From Candidatus Aminicenantota bacterium (GTDB lineage Bacteria; Acidobacteriota; Aminicenantia; S016-38): a stretch of DNA of 50,314 nt. Position numbers and translations under genes: made by a program. The DNA lies in assembly GCA_027025175.1 (NCBI GenBank), contig JALVRF010000021.1, forward strand, positions 1-50,314, in the 5' to 3' direction. Below the pieces are notes generated by a model, which ran no database searches, was not told the origin of the DNA, and saw nothing but the letters and a program-made list of their open reading frames with translations. This document shows positions 28,810 through 38,135 of this stretch, in pieces; position 1 is the first letter of the stretch; each line of letters begins with the position of its first letter.

Positions 28810-29242
28810 TTAATCCCACCTCCAGGGACCTTGTGTAAACATCGTAAACATTCTGTCCTCCCCAGGTGTCCGAATCCGGCTCGTCCTGATATGAGCGAAG
28901 ACCCCAGTCAAAGGATTCTGTCATGGGATCCCAGGGAATTCTCCTGAGAAATTTTATCTTTAACTCCTTTTTGTCCGTGGCTTCCGCTCCTTCCACCAGT
29001 ATTTCAAGGTTGGGGGGATAACCTAATGTGGTCAGGGGATTTTCAACCTTGATTTTTTTTGCATCCGCCATTTTCTTGTATTCGTCTATGGCAGTTCTGA
29101 TGGTCCTGAGGGCGTACATAAGTTCTATTTCCTTCTTCTTCTTAACCACGGTGTATGAAAGGGGAATCACTGCCATGGCAAGAACCGAAAGAATTCCTGC
29201 CACGGCTATGAGTTCTACATAGGTGAATCCCTTATCTTTCAT
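28784..29242 (-). CDS. Prepilin/pseudopilin
   Basis: MKDKG^FTYVELIAVAGILSVLAMAVIPL; start overlaps end of pnp. Confidence 0.88.
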   Translation of the reverse strand: MKDKGFTYVELIAVAGILSVLAMAVIPLSYTVVKKKKEIELMYALRTIRTAIDEYKKMADAKKIKVENPLTTLGYPPNLEILVEGAEATDKKELKIKFLRRIPWDPMTESFDWGLRSYQDEPDSDTWGGQNVYDVYTRSLEVGLNGIPYRKW

Positions 29243-31418
29243 TCCTTCTCGGAGGTCTTTTCCTCCGGTTGAAACCCCTTTTCCTGTCGTCCCGGTGATG
29301 ATGGGGTCTTCGATTCTCCTCCCCCTCTTCCCCTTCCCCTTTTTCTATTTCTTCCAGGACTTTTTTGGAAAGTTTAATCCTGTCATATTCGTCCTTGGCT
29401 ATCACCTTCACCACCACTTCCTGTCCTTCCCTGAGCACATCCCTCACGCTTCTGATTCTTTTGTGGGAGATTTCCGATATGTGAAGAAGTCCCACGACAT
29501 TGGGGAGAATTTCTATAAAGGCCCCATAGTCCTCTATTCTGACCACCTTTCCAATGTATATTTTCCCAACCTCGGCGCTCTGGGTAACCTCTTCCACCGC
29601 CTTTTTCGCGGCGTCGGCCTCCTCCACGGTGTCCGCTGCGATAATCACGCTTCCGTCCTGCTCTATGTTTATCTTTGCTCCGGTCCTTTCAATAATTCCC
29701 TTTATGGTCCGTCCTGCAGGGCCTATGAGGTCCTTTATCTTGGCTGGATTTATGTGAAGGGTTATTATCCTGGGAGCATACTGGGAAATGGAATTTCTTG
29801 GTTCAGGAATGACCTCTAACATTCTCTCCAGGACGAAAAGCCTTGCCTCTCTGGCCTGGGCAAGGGCCTTACTGAGTATTTCATAGGAGACCTTCTTTAT
29901 CTTTATGTCCATCTGAAGGGCGGTTATCCCTTCCTTGGAGCCTGCCACCTTGAAGTCCATGTCCCCGTAGTGGTCTTCAAGACCTGCTATGTCCGTAAGA
30001 ATGGCGTATTTATCGTCGCTTTCGTATATAAGGCCCATGGCTATCCCTGCCACGGGATACTTGAGGGGAACTCCAGCGTCCATTAGGGAAAGGCATCCTC
30101 CGCAGACCGTGGCCATGGAGGACGAGCCGTTGGACTCCAGGATGTCAGAAACCACTCTTATGGTGTAGGGGAAATCCTCCTCCGGAGGTATGGCGGGCCT
30201 CAAAGCCCTCTCTGCCAGGGCTCCGTGGCCTATCTCCCTTCTTGAAGGGGAGCGAAGGGGAGCGACCTCTCCAACGCAGAAGGGGGGGAAGTTGTAATGG
30301 AGCATGAACCTCTTGAAATCTTCCCCCTGTAGAAGGTCCAGTCTCTGGATATCCTCAAAGGTTCCCAAGGTGGTGGTAACCAGGGCCTGGGTTTCTCCCC
30401 TTTGAAACAGGGCTGAACCGTGAGCCCTGGGAAGAAGTCCCACCTCTATATGGAGGGAACGCACTTCATTGAAGGCTCTGCCGTCGGGCCTGCGGCCCTC
30501 ATCAAGCACCTGCCTCCTGAAAATCCTCTTCTTTACCTCGTCGAAGAGCTTCCCCTGAAGTTCCTGCTCTTCCTCGGGAAATTCCTCAAGGAATTTATCC
30601 TTTAGTTCGCTTATGGCCTTTTCCTTGTTAAGTTTTCCCTCAAGATTTATGGCTTGCTTTAGCTCCTGGCCTATTTTTTCCTCAATTTCCTTAAGGGCGT
30701 CCTCGGGAAGAACCTCCTCCTGGAATTCCCTCTTGGGCTTCCCATATTTCTCAGTGAATTTCTCTATGGCTTCCACTATTTTTTTTATTTCTTCGTGGGC
30801 TACCTGAAAGGCCTCCACCAGAAAATCCTCGGAGACCTGCTCTGCCCCAGCCTCCACCATGACAATACCATCCTTAGAGCCTGCCACCACCAAGTTTAAT
30901 TTGGAGTTCTCTAACTGGGAATTTGTGGGATTTACCACAAACTCCCCGTCTATGTATCCAAGCCTTACAGCGGCGATGGGAATGCGGTATGGGATGTCGG
31001 AAATCATGAGGGCAGTGGAAGCGCCGATTATTCCCAGAACATCGGATTCGTTTTCCCTGTCGTAACTGAGGAGGGAGACCACTATCTGGGTGTCATAATG
31101 ATAGCCAGCAGGGAAAAGGGGCCTTATGGGCCTGTCTATGAGGCGGCTTGTGGTGACCTCCCTTTCCGTGGGCTTCCCTTCCCTTTTAAAGAATCCACCG
31201 GGGATTTTTCCTGCAGCGTAGGTATTTTCCCTGTAATCCACCAGCAGAGGCAGGAAATCCACCCCTTCCCTTTCCTTTTTGGATGAGGTGGCGGTGACCA
31301 GAACCATGGTGTCCCCGTATTTGACCACCACGGCGCCGTTAGCCTGTTTCGCTAATTTGCCTGTGGATATGGAAAGTTGTCTTCCCCCTACCTCTATCTC
31401 TATTTTTCCCTCGGACAT
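29232..31418 (-). CDS. pnp: Polyribonucleotide nucleotidyltransferase
   Basis: Two RNase PH domains (FFKREGKPTEREVTTSRLIDRPIRPLFP, HYNFPPFCVGEVAPLRSPSRREIGHGALAERAL), KH (IKDLIGPAGRTIKGIIERTG), S1 domain. Confidence 0.97.
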   Translation of the reverse strand: MSEGKIEIEVGGRQLSISTGKLAKQANGAVVVKYGDTMVLVTATSSKKEREGVDFLPLLVDYRENTYAAGKIPGGFFKREGKPTEREVTTSRLIDRPIRPLFPAGYHYDTQIVVSLLSYDRENESDVLGIIGASTALMISDIPYRIPIAAVRLGYIDGEFVVNPTNSQLENSKLNLVVAGSKDGIVMVEAGAEQVSEDFLVEAFQVAHEEIKKIVEAIEKFTEKYGKPKREFQEEVLPEDALKEIEEKIGQELKQAINLEGKLNKEKAISELKDKFLEEFPEEEQELQGKLFDEVKKRIFRRQVLDEGRRPDGRAFNEVRSLHIEVGLLPRAHGSALFQRGETQALVTTTLGTFEDIQRLDLLQGEDFKRFMLHYNFPPFCVGEVAPLRSPSRREIGHGALAERALRPAIPPEEDFPYTIRVVSDILESNGSSSMATVCGGCLSLMDAGVPLKYPVAGIAMGLIYESDDKYAILTDIAGLEDHYGDMDFKVAGSKEGITALQMDIKIKKVSYEILSKALAQAREARLFVLERMLEVIPEPRNSISQYAPRIITLHINPAKIKDLIGPAGRTIKGIIERTGAKINIEQDGSVIIAADTVEEADAAKKAVEEVTQSAEVGKIYIGKVVRIEDYGAFIEILPNVVGLLHISEISHKRIRSVRDVLREGQEVVVKVIAKDEYDRIKLSKKVLEEIEKGEGEEGEENRRPHHHRDDRKRGFNRRKRPPRRNER

Positions 31419-31420
31419 CT

Positions 31421-31690
31421 CTACTTCCTCAGCCCGAGTTTCTTGATTACTTCCCTGTATCTGTTGAAGTCGGTTTTCTTCAGGTAGTTGAGGAGCCGCC
31501 TCCTCTGACCTATAAGCATCATCATTCCCCTTCTGGAATGGTAGTCCTTTTTGTGCACCTTGAAATGCTCTGTAAGTCTCTTAATTCTCTCGGTGAGCAG
31601 GGCAATTTGCACCTCAGGGGAGCCGGAGTCCTTCTCGTGAATCTGAAACTCCTTAATTATCCTCTCCTTCTCTTCCTTGGTCAGAGCCAA
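31421..31690 (-). CDS. rpsO: 30S ribosomal protein S15
   Basis: 89 aa; [53 protein letters not shown] start with SD AAAGGAGGG. Confidence 0.97.
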   Translation of the reverse strand: MALTKEEKERIIKEFQIHEKDSGSPEVQIALLTERIKRLTEHFKVHKKDYHSRRGMMMLIGQRRRLLNYLKKTDFNRYREVIKKLGLRK

Positions 31691-31767
31691 TTTTTCCCTC
31701 CTTTGAAAAGTTTACTCTAAATTATAAAATAAAAATAACCCCTTTTCAATGGGGAAAGGAGGCGATC

Positions 31768-33744
31768 ATGAGAAAAACTGTCATAATACTGCTGCTCGCT
31801 CTTCCAGCCTTCCTTTTTCCTAAGAGGCTGGAGTTTAAGGATTTCATAAGGGTTTCCGGAATAAGGGATATACAGGTTTCCCCGGATGGAAATACCCTGG
31901 CCTTCGTGGTTTCCACACCTTCGCTTAAGGAAAACCGCAATTTCTCCTACATCTACATGCTTGACCTTAAGACAGGCGAATACTGGCAGGCCACTTCCTC
32001 TGGAAGGGATTTTTCTCCCAGGTTCACCCCTGAAGGGGCGCTTTCCTTCCTTTCTGCCAGGGACGGCAAGGTGAAGATTTACCTTATTCCTAAATGGGGA
32101 GGGGAGGCCAGGGTTCTTCTGGAATTCGCTGCGAACATAACGGATTTCCGGTTTTCTCCGGACGGAAAATACATCCTCTTCACCGCCGATGTGCTCCCTG
32201 GCTACCGGAATTTCAAGGACTTAGAGAAAAAACTTAAAGAAAAATCCAAAAGGAAATGGTTCGCCACAGCGCACCTTTTCTACAGGGTGTGGAATCAGTG
32301 GAGGGAGGGGCTTTATTCCCACCTTTTCCTGGCCACCCGGGATGGGAAGGTTTTAAAAGACCTGATGAGGGGACTTCGTAAGGATTGTCCTCCCTTAGAC
32401 CTGGGAACCTCCCACGATTTCGTCTTCGCTAACGGTGGAGTCTATTTTGTGATGAATCCCTCCCCTGAGCCTGCCCTTAATACCAACAACGATATTTTCT
32501 TCTACGATTTAGGAAAGTCCAGCATTGTCAAGATAACCTCAGGGAAGGGTAACGACTCCGGGCCGGTTACCACCCCCTATGGGCTGGCATGGCTTAAAAT
32601 GCGCAGGCCAGGTTACGAGTCGGACCAGACCGAAATTTACATAAAAACCCAGAAGGGGCCCAGGAACCTTACCTCTTCCTTGGACAGGCACATAGTGGAC
32701 TTTCTCTGGGGTGACGGTAGGTTCTACTTTACTGCCTACGACCAGGGATATCATCCCATTTACTCGGTGGACCTCAAGGGAAGGGTGAAGAAAGTTCTGG
32801 GAAAGGTTTACGCAAAAAATTTGGTTTATTCCAGGGGGAGGCTTTTCTTTACCAACGAGGCGGTTAACATGCCCCCGGAGGTTTATTCCTTGGATTTAGC
32901 AAGCAATAAACTCAAAAGGCTCACCTCCATAAACCAGGAGGCGGTAAAGGGGGTTGAGATGAATCCCTTAGAGAGTTTCTGGTTCAGGGGAGCCAACGGG
33001 GACAGGGTTCAGGGCTTCATAGTGAAGCCTCCGGATTTTGACCCCAAGAAAAAATATCCCACAGTTATGCTCATTCACGGTGGCCCCCAGGGGATGTGGG
33101 GCGACGATTTTCATCCCCGCTGGAATATATCCATGTTCGCTTCCCCGGGTTATGTGGTGGTTATGGTGAATTTCCACGGCTCCAAGGGATATGGGATAAA
33201 GTTCACTGACAGCATAAACAGGGATTGGGGAGGAAAACCTTACAGGGACATCGTCCTGGGGATGAAATACGCCATCAGGAAGTTCCCTTTCATAGATAAG
33301 GAAAGGATAGGGGCGGCAGGGGCCTCCTACGGTGGCTACATGATAGACTGGATAGAGGGGCACAACCCAGGGATTTTCAAGGTTCTGGTTTCCCACGCCG
33401 GTGTTTACGACCTTCCCAGCATGTATGGTGCCACGGAGGAACTCTGGTTCCCCCGCTGGGAATACGGTGGACCTCCCTGGGAAGTTCCTGAAATTTACCG
33501 TAAACTTTCCCCTTCTTCCTATGTGAAGAATTTCAAAACCCCGTGCCTGGTAATAGCCGGAGAGCACGACTACAGGGTTCCCTATACCCAATCCCTCCAG
33601 TTCTTCACTGCACTCAAGGAGATGGGGGTTGAGGCAAAACTCCTTTTCTTCCACGACGAATACCATTTCGTGGTTAAAGCCCGCAACAGAAAGGTCTGGT
33701 GGAAGGAGGTATTATCCTGGCTGGATGCTCATCTGAAAAGGTAA
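31768..33744 (+). CDS. S9 family prolyl oligopeptidase-like peptidase, secreted
   Basis: Signal peptide, beta-propeller region, GAAGASYGGYMIDW (Ser), EHDYRVP (Asp), DEYHFV (His); SD AAAGGAGG. Confidence 0.92.
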   Translation: MRKTVIILLLALPAFLFPKRLEFKDFIRVSGIRDIQVSPDGNTLAFVVSTPSLKENRNFSYIYMLDLKTGEYWQATSSGRDFSPRFTPEGALSFLSARDGKVKIYLIPKWGGEARVLLEFAANITDFRFSPDGKYILFTADVLPGYRNFKDLEKKLKEKSKRKWFATAHLFYRVWNQWREGLYSHLFLATRDGKVLKDLMRGLRKDCPPLDLGTSHDFVFANGGVYFVMNPSPEPALNTNNDIFFYDLGKSSIVKITSGKGNDSGPVTTPYGLAWLKMRRPGYESDQTEIYIKTQKGPRNLTSSLDRHIVDFLWGDGRFYFTAYDQGYHPIYSVDLKGRVKKVLGKVYAKNLVYSRGRLFFTNEAVNMPPEVYSLDLASNKLKRLTSINQEAVKGVEMNPLESFWFRGANGDRVQGFIVKPPDFDPKKKYPTVMLIHGGPQGMWGDDFHPRWNISMFASPGYVVVMVNFHGSKGYGIKFTDSINRDWGGKPYRDIVLGMKYAIRKFPFIDKERIGAAGASYGGYMIDWIEGHNPGIFKVLVSHAGVYDLPSMYGATEELWFPRWEYGGPPWEVPEIYRKLSPSSYVKNFKTPCLVIAGEHDYRVPYTQSLQFFTALKEMGVEAKLLFFHDEYHFVVKARNRKVWWKEVLSWLDAHLKR

Positions 33745-33765
33745 CTTCAATTTTTTGAATTATGG

Positions 33766-33771
33766 TATAAT
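33766..33771 (+). promoter_or_regulatory. -10 element TATAAT 8 nt before the tRNA
   Basis: TATAAT, tttaaggt, then mature tRNA G1 at 33780. Confidence 0.6.
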
Positions 33772-33779
33772 TTTAAGGT

Positions 33780-33865
33780 GCCGAAGTGGCGGAATTGGCA
33801 GACGCGCTAGATTCAGGATCTAGTGGGCGTTGCCCGTAGGGGTTCGAGTCCCCTCTTCGGCACCA
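33780..33865 (+). tRNA. tRNA-Leu (anticodon CAG), CCA encoded
   Basis: Acceptor GCCGAAG/CTTCGGC, anticodon stem ctaga-ttCAGga-tctag, variable arm tgggcgttgcccgta, T-loop GGTTCGAGTCC, 3' ACCA. Confidence 0.96.
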
Positions 33866-33873
33866 ATTTTATT

Positions 33874-36468
33874 TTGAAAACAAAGGGGCTTTTCGCCGTT
33901 TCACTGGTTCTCTTCCTCCTTGGATTGCTGAATTTTTATCAGGCGGTTTTTTCCCCACCCATTTCCGACGGTGTGGAATGGAGTTGGAACCTCATAAGCC
34001 TTTCCTCAAGCGTGGAGGAGGTGTTTCCAGGAGATAAACTCAGGGAGGTTGGGGGAGAGGAGGTATCCAGTCTCCTTGCCCTCCACAGGAAGATTTCCCT
34101 TTTTTCCGAAGGGGAAGGAGTGGTTTACAGGTTAAAATCCCCTGACGGGGCTGAAAAACTCAGTTTCGTGCTCCTGAAGCGGAAGAGGGTAAGCCTTGCC
34201 TATGTGGTGGGTTTTGTAGTGGGAGCCGTTACCCTTCTGTTAGCCTTTTATCTGTTCTTCCGCATAAAAATTGAGGATGTAAGGGAGAGTTTTCTTTTCT
34301 TGGCCCTTCTTCTTTATTCCGTTTACGCCTTCAATTCCCTGAATACGGGAACCCTGCTGGATTATGCGTATTTTTATTTGAAGGAATTTTCTCTGTGGTT
34401 TTTCCCGGTTTATTTTTTATACTTCTTTTCCCTATTCCCTCACAGGGTTGAGACCAGGAAATTCAGAAAATCCTATCTTTTTCTTCTTCCGGCTATTTTT
34501 TCCTCAGGAGAGGTGGTGTTCCAGGCCTCTTTAAACAAAATTCCTCCTGTTCAGGTTTTGAGGATAAACCGCACATTCATGAGATTACATCTGGGATTCG
34601 TTGTGGTCTTTATTTTGATGGCGGTGGGATTGCTTACCTACCTGCTTTTTGAAATTCCCTCCCAGGAAGAAAAGGCGCAGATAAAATGGGTTCTGGCAGG
34701 TCTTGCTGCTGCCTTTGTTCCCTTTGCGCTTCTCTACGGAGTTCCCTATTTCCTTTCTAAGCCGGTTTCCCAACTGGGGGAACTTTCCGTCAGTTTCCAC
34801 ATTTTCCTCCCCTTAGCCTTCCTTTCAAGCCTTACCAAGTATCGTCTTCCCGATGTGGATGTAATTCTTAAAAGGGCCATGGCCTTTACCGCATCCTTTC
34901 TCCTGGTTCTGGGGATTTTTCTGTTTTTCGCCGTGGGGTTTTTCCCCAAGGAGAAAAGGGGGATTGCGGTTTTCGCCCTTTCCGGGGCAGTATTTCTGGC
35001 GGTTCTGATTTTTCCCTTTCTCTACGAAAGAATAAACAGGTTTCTGGACCGAATTTTTTACAGCGAATCCCTCAGGTACAGAACCCAACTTGTGGAAGTT
35101 GCCCAGGACCTGGCCGCTGCCAGGGAGTGGCAGAGCCTTGAGGAAAAATTGCCCCAGATAGTTTCCAAGGCACTTTCAACGGACAGGGTGGCTCTTTACG
35201 GATTCAACGGAAAGGAATTCGTGCTCATAGGCAAGATAGGGGATATTTCTCCTCCCGGGAAGATGTCCATCCCCTCTCTTCCTCAGGGCTATATCAGGCT
35301 GTGGAGGTTTTCCAAGAAGGACTCTGATCTGGGATTCCTCCTTCTGGGCCCCAAAAGGGACAGGAGTTATTACAACATTGAGGACATAGAACTTCTCATG
35401 TTTATTTCCCCTTATGTCACCCTGGCCCTGGAGAACTCACTCCTTTACATGAATCTGAATCGCAGGGCAAAGGAACTGGAGGAGTTGAAGGACTTCAACG
35501 AGAGCATAATTCAGAGCCTTCCCCTTTCCCTGATAGTCACCGACAGTATCGGAAGGGTGGTGGCCACCAACAGGGAGGCCGAGAAACAATTTCCACCACC
35601 CCTGCTTGACCGCCTTATTTCTTCAATTATGAGCATACCTGAGGGCATAGCAGTGGACCGCTGGTTGACTGACCTTAAGGGGGAGAAACGGCTCTATTCC
35701 ATACTGAAAACCTCTCTGAAGAAGGAGGAAGGTTATGTTTTCCTGCTGGAGGACATAACCGATAATTTTATGCTCCAGCAGAGGTTAATGACCTCCGAGA
35801 AACTGGCAGCCCTGGGAACCCTTGTGGCGGGAATAGCCCATGAAATAAACACCCCCATTACCGGGATAATGAATTACCTGGAGTTCCTTTCCGAGGACCT
35901 TCCCGAGGAAAAAAGGGAACTAATGGAGAGGATTCAATCCCAGATAAGGAGAATTATAAAGACAGTGAGGAGCCTTCTCAGTTTCTCCCGCCGTTCGTCG
36001 GAGGGTTTCGTTATGGCGGATTTATCCGAGGTTATTTCCGATGTCAGAGAAGTGCTTAATGCCCAGATAAGAAAAAAGGCCATCAGGGTGGAAATAAAGG
36101 GGAAGGCCTCTGCCATGGTAAATCCCGACAGGATACAGCAGGTATTTTTCAACCTCTTTTCCAATTCCCTGGCAGCCACGGAGAGAGGCGGAAAAATAGA
36201 GATTAACCTGAGTGAGGACGAAGAAAAAGTTAGAATAGAATTTTCAGACGATGGTCACGGGATAAGGCCTGAGGACCTTCCCAAGGTTTTTGACCCCTTC
36301 TTTACCACGAAACCCGGGGGCACCGGCTTGGGCCTTTCAATAACTTTTGCCATAATAAAGGAGCACGGAGGGGAAATTGAGGTAAGAAGCAGGGAGGGGG
36401 AAGGAACGACCTTTATAATAACCCTTCCTAAAAGGAGGGAAAATGAACAGAGCCCTGGTAATAGATGA
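33874..36468 (+). CDS. Membrane sensor histidine kinase (PDZ-like segment, multi-TM, GAF, PAS, HisKA, HATPase)
   Basis: H-box LVAGIAHEINTPITGIMNYLEFL, HATPase boxes NLFSNSLAATERGG and FFTTKPGGTGLGLS. Start set to TTG 33874 because the 33823 ORF start lies inside the tRNA. Confidence 0.88.
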   Translation: MKTKGLFAVSLVLFLLGLLNFYQAVFSPPISDGVEWSWNLISLSSSVEEVFPGDKLREVGGEEVSSLLALHRKISLFSEGEGVVYRLKSPDGAEKLSFVLLKRKRVSLAYVVGFVVGAVTLLLAFYLFFRIKIEDVRESFLFLALLLYSVYAFNSLNTGTLLDYAYFYLKEFSLWFFPVYFLYFFSLFPHRVETRKFRKSYLFLLPAIFSSGEVVFQASLNKIPPVQVLRINRTFMRLHLGFVVVFILMAVGLLTYLLFEIPSQEEKAQIKWVLAGLAAAFVPFALLYGVPYFLSKPVSQLGELSVSFHIFLPLAFLSSLTKYRLPDVDVILKRAMAFTASFLLVLGIFLFFAVGFFPKEKRGIAVFALSGAVFLAVLIFPFLYERINRFLDRIFYSESLRYRTQLVEVAQDLAAAREWQSLEEKLPQIVSKALSTDRVALYGFNGKEFVLIGKIGDISPPGKMSIPSLPQGYIRLWRFSKKDSDLGFLLLGPKRDRSYYNIEDIELLMFISPYVTLALENSLLYMNLNRRAKELEELKDFNESIIQSLPLSLIVTDSIGRVVATNREAEKQFPPPLLDRLISSIMSIPEGIAVDRWLTDLKGEKRLYSILKTSLKKEEGYVFLLEDITDNFMLQQRLMTSEKLAALGTLVAGIAHEINTPITGIMNYLEFLSEDLPEEKRELMERIQSQIRRIIKTVRSLLSFSRRSSEGFVMADLSEVISDVREVLNAQIRKKAIRVEIKGKASAMVNPDRIQQVFFNLFSNSLAATERGGKIEINLSEDEEKVRIEFSDDGHGIRPEDLPKVFDPFFTTKPGGTGLGLSITFAIIKEHGGEIEVRSREGEGTTFIITLPKRRENEQSPGNR

Positions 36469-37792
36469 CGAAGAAGTAATACAGGATGTTATAAGGAGGG
36501 TTCTTGAAAGGCACAGGATTTCCACCAGGGAGGTCTATACTTTGGAGGAAGCCAGAAAGCATCTGAACCAGGAATATGATCTTGTTTTTCTTGACCTCAG
36601 ACTCCCCGATGGCAACGGTCTTGATATTCTTCCCCTTATAAGGGAAAAATTACCCTACAGTCCTGTGATTGTTTTAACCGCTTACGGCACGGTGGAATCT
36701 GCGGTCAAGGCCCTCAAACAGGGGGCCTTTGATTTTCTGGAGAAACCCTTTGCCCTGAAGGAATTTGAGGACAGGGTAAAGAAGGCCCTTCAGGTGAGGG
36801 AATTATATCGCCAGAACATAGAGTTAAAGAAGGAACTGGACGAAGTAAAGGGTTTTGGGAACCTCATAGGGAAAAACAGGCGCATGATTGAGGTTTACGA
36901 TATGATTTCCAGGGTGGCAGAGACCGATGTTACGGTTCTCATTGAAGGGGAAAGCGGTACAGGAAAGGAGATGGTGGCCAGGGAAATTCACCGAAGGTCA
37001 AAGCGCAAGGGAAAATTCGTTGTCTTCCACTGCGGTAATATTTCCCCGGACCTTGTGGAGTCACATCTTTTCGGTCACAGGAAAGGTGCCTTTACAGGAG
37101 CCACCGAGGATAAAAAGGGCTTTATTGAGGAAGCAGAGGGAGGGACCCTTCTCCTGGACGACATACTGACCCTCCCATGGGAGACCCAGGCCAAACTCCT
37201 GAGGTTCCTTGAAACCAGGGAGTTCATAAAACTGGGGGAAACCAAGCCCCGCCGTTCCACAGCCAGACTGCTTATAGCCTCCAACAAACCTTTGAAGAAG
37301 GCAGTTGAGGAAGGAAAGTTCAGGGAGGACCTTTTCTACAGGATAAATGTGGTGAGGATAGAACTTCCGCCCCTCAGAAGCCGCAGGGAGGACATTCCCC
37401 TCTTCGTGTTCCATTTTCTCAAGGAATTTTCTAGGAAACACAATAAAAGGATTAAAGGCATAAAGGAGCAGGCCATGGACCTTCTGATGAACTACCACTG
37501 GCCCGGCAATGTAAGGGAACTGAAAAATGCCATAGAGAGTGCGGTTATCCTCTCCAGGGGGGAATGGATAGATGTGGGAAATCTCCCGGACTGGATTCTG
37601 CGGGGAAAGCCAACGGATGTGAAAATTTCCCTGGGCACGAAAACATATAAGGAAATGATGGAGGAGTTTGAAAGGACTCTTATTCTTACCGCCCTGAGAC
37701 AGGCTGGAGGAGTTCAGAAAAAGGCGGCGGAACTTCTGGGCATGAATCCATCCACCCTTAGCATGGCCATAAAGAGGCTTGGGATTAAATAA
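36443..37792 (+). CDS. NtrC-family sigma54-dependent response regulator
   Basis: Receiver (VIDDEEVIQDVI), GESGTGKEMVAREIHRRS, GAFTGA present, C-terminal Fis-type HTH. Confidence 0.92.
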   Translation: MNRALVIDDEEVIQDVIRRVLERHRISTREVYTLEEARKHLNQEYDLVFLDLRLPDGNGLDILPLIREKLPYSPVIVLTAYGTVESAVKALKQGAFDFLEKPFALKEFEDRVKKALQVRELYRQNIELKKELDEVKGFGNLIGKNRRMIEVYDMISRVAETDVTVLIEGESGTGKEMVAREIHRRSKRKGKFVVFHCGNISPDLVESHLFGHRKGAFTGATEDKKGFIEEAEGGTLLLDDILTLPWETQAKLLRFLETREFIKLGETKPRRSTARLLIASNKPLKKAVEEGKFREDLFYRINVVRIELPPLRSRREDIPLFVFHFLKEFSRKHNKRIKGIKEQAMDLLMNYHWPGNVRELKNAIESAVILSRGEWIDVGNLPDWILRGKPTDVKISLGTKTYKEMMEEFERTLILTALRQAGGVQKKAAELLGMNPSTLSMAIKRLGIK

Positions 37793-38135
37793 CCTCTATT
37801 TTCTTCTCCCCTTCCCATATCCCGTGAATATTGCAGGAGGCAACGGCGTGAAGAACGGAGGTTGTGTCTAAGGATAGGAAAAAGGAGAATCTCGGTTCCA
37901 CCAGTGGAGGAAAAGGGTCATATCTCAGGACGAGAAGAGGAGGTCTGTTTTCCACTTCCAGGAAAACCAGAATTGAGAAAATGTGGTGGGGAAAGGTGTA
38001 GGGATGGGGTTTTTCCCCAACCCTTATTTTCACCTCAAAACTTTTGCCGGCTTTGACCCTTTCCGGCGCTTCAATTATTGGAACATGCCTTTGGGCTTCC
38101 TGAGCGTCATTCCCGAGAAGTTTGTCAAAACTCAT
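37785..38135 (-). CDS. Superoxide reductase (class II, desulfoferrodoxin/neelaredoxin family)
   Basis: RHVPIIEAPERVKAGKSFEVKIRVGEKPHPYTFPHHI and VASCNIHGIWEG metal-ligand motifs. Confidence 0.85.
   Translation of the reverse strand: MSFDKLLGNDAQEAQRHVPIIEAPERVKAGKSFEVKIRVGEKPHPYTFPHHIFSILVFLEVENRPPLLVLRYDPFPPLVEPRFSFFLSLDTTSVLHAVASCNIHGIWEGEKKIEVI

Noticed and set aside
33823-33873. Upstream extension of the histidine kinase ORF (MGVARRGSSPLFGTNF)
   Set aside because: It translates the 3' half of tRNA-Leu; the real start is almost certainly downstream of the tRNA.
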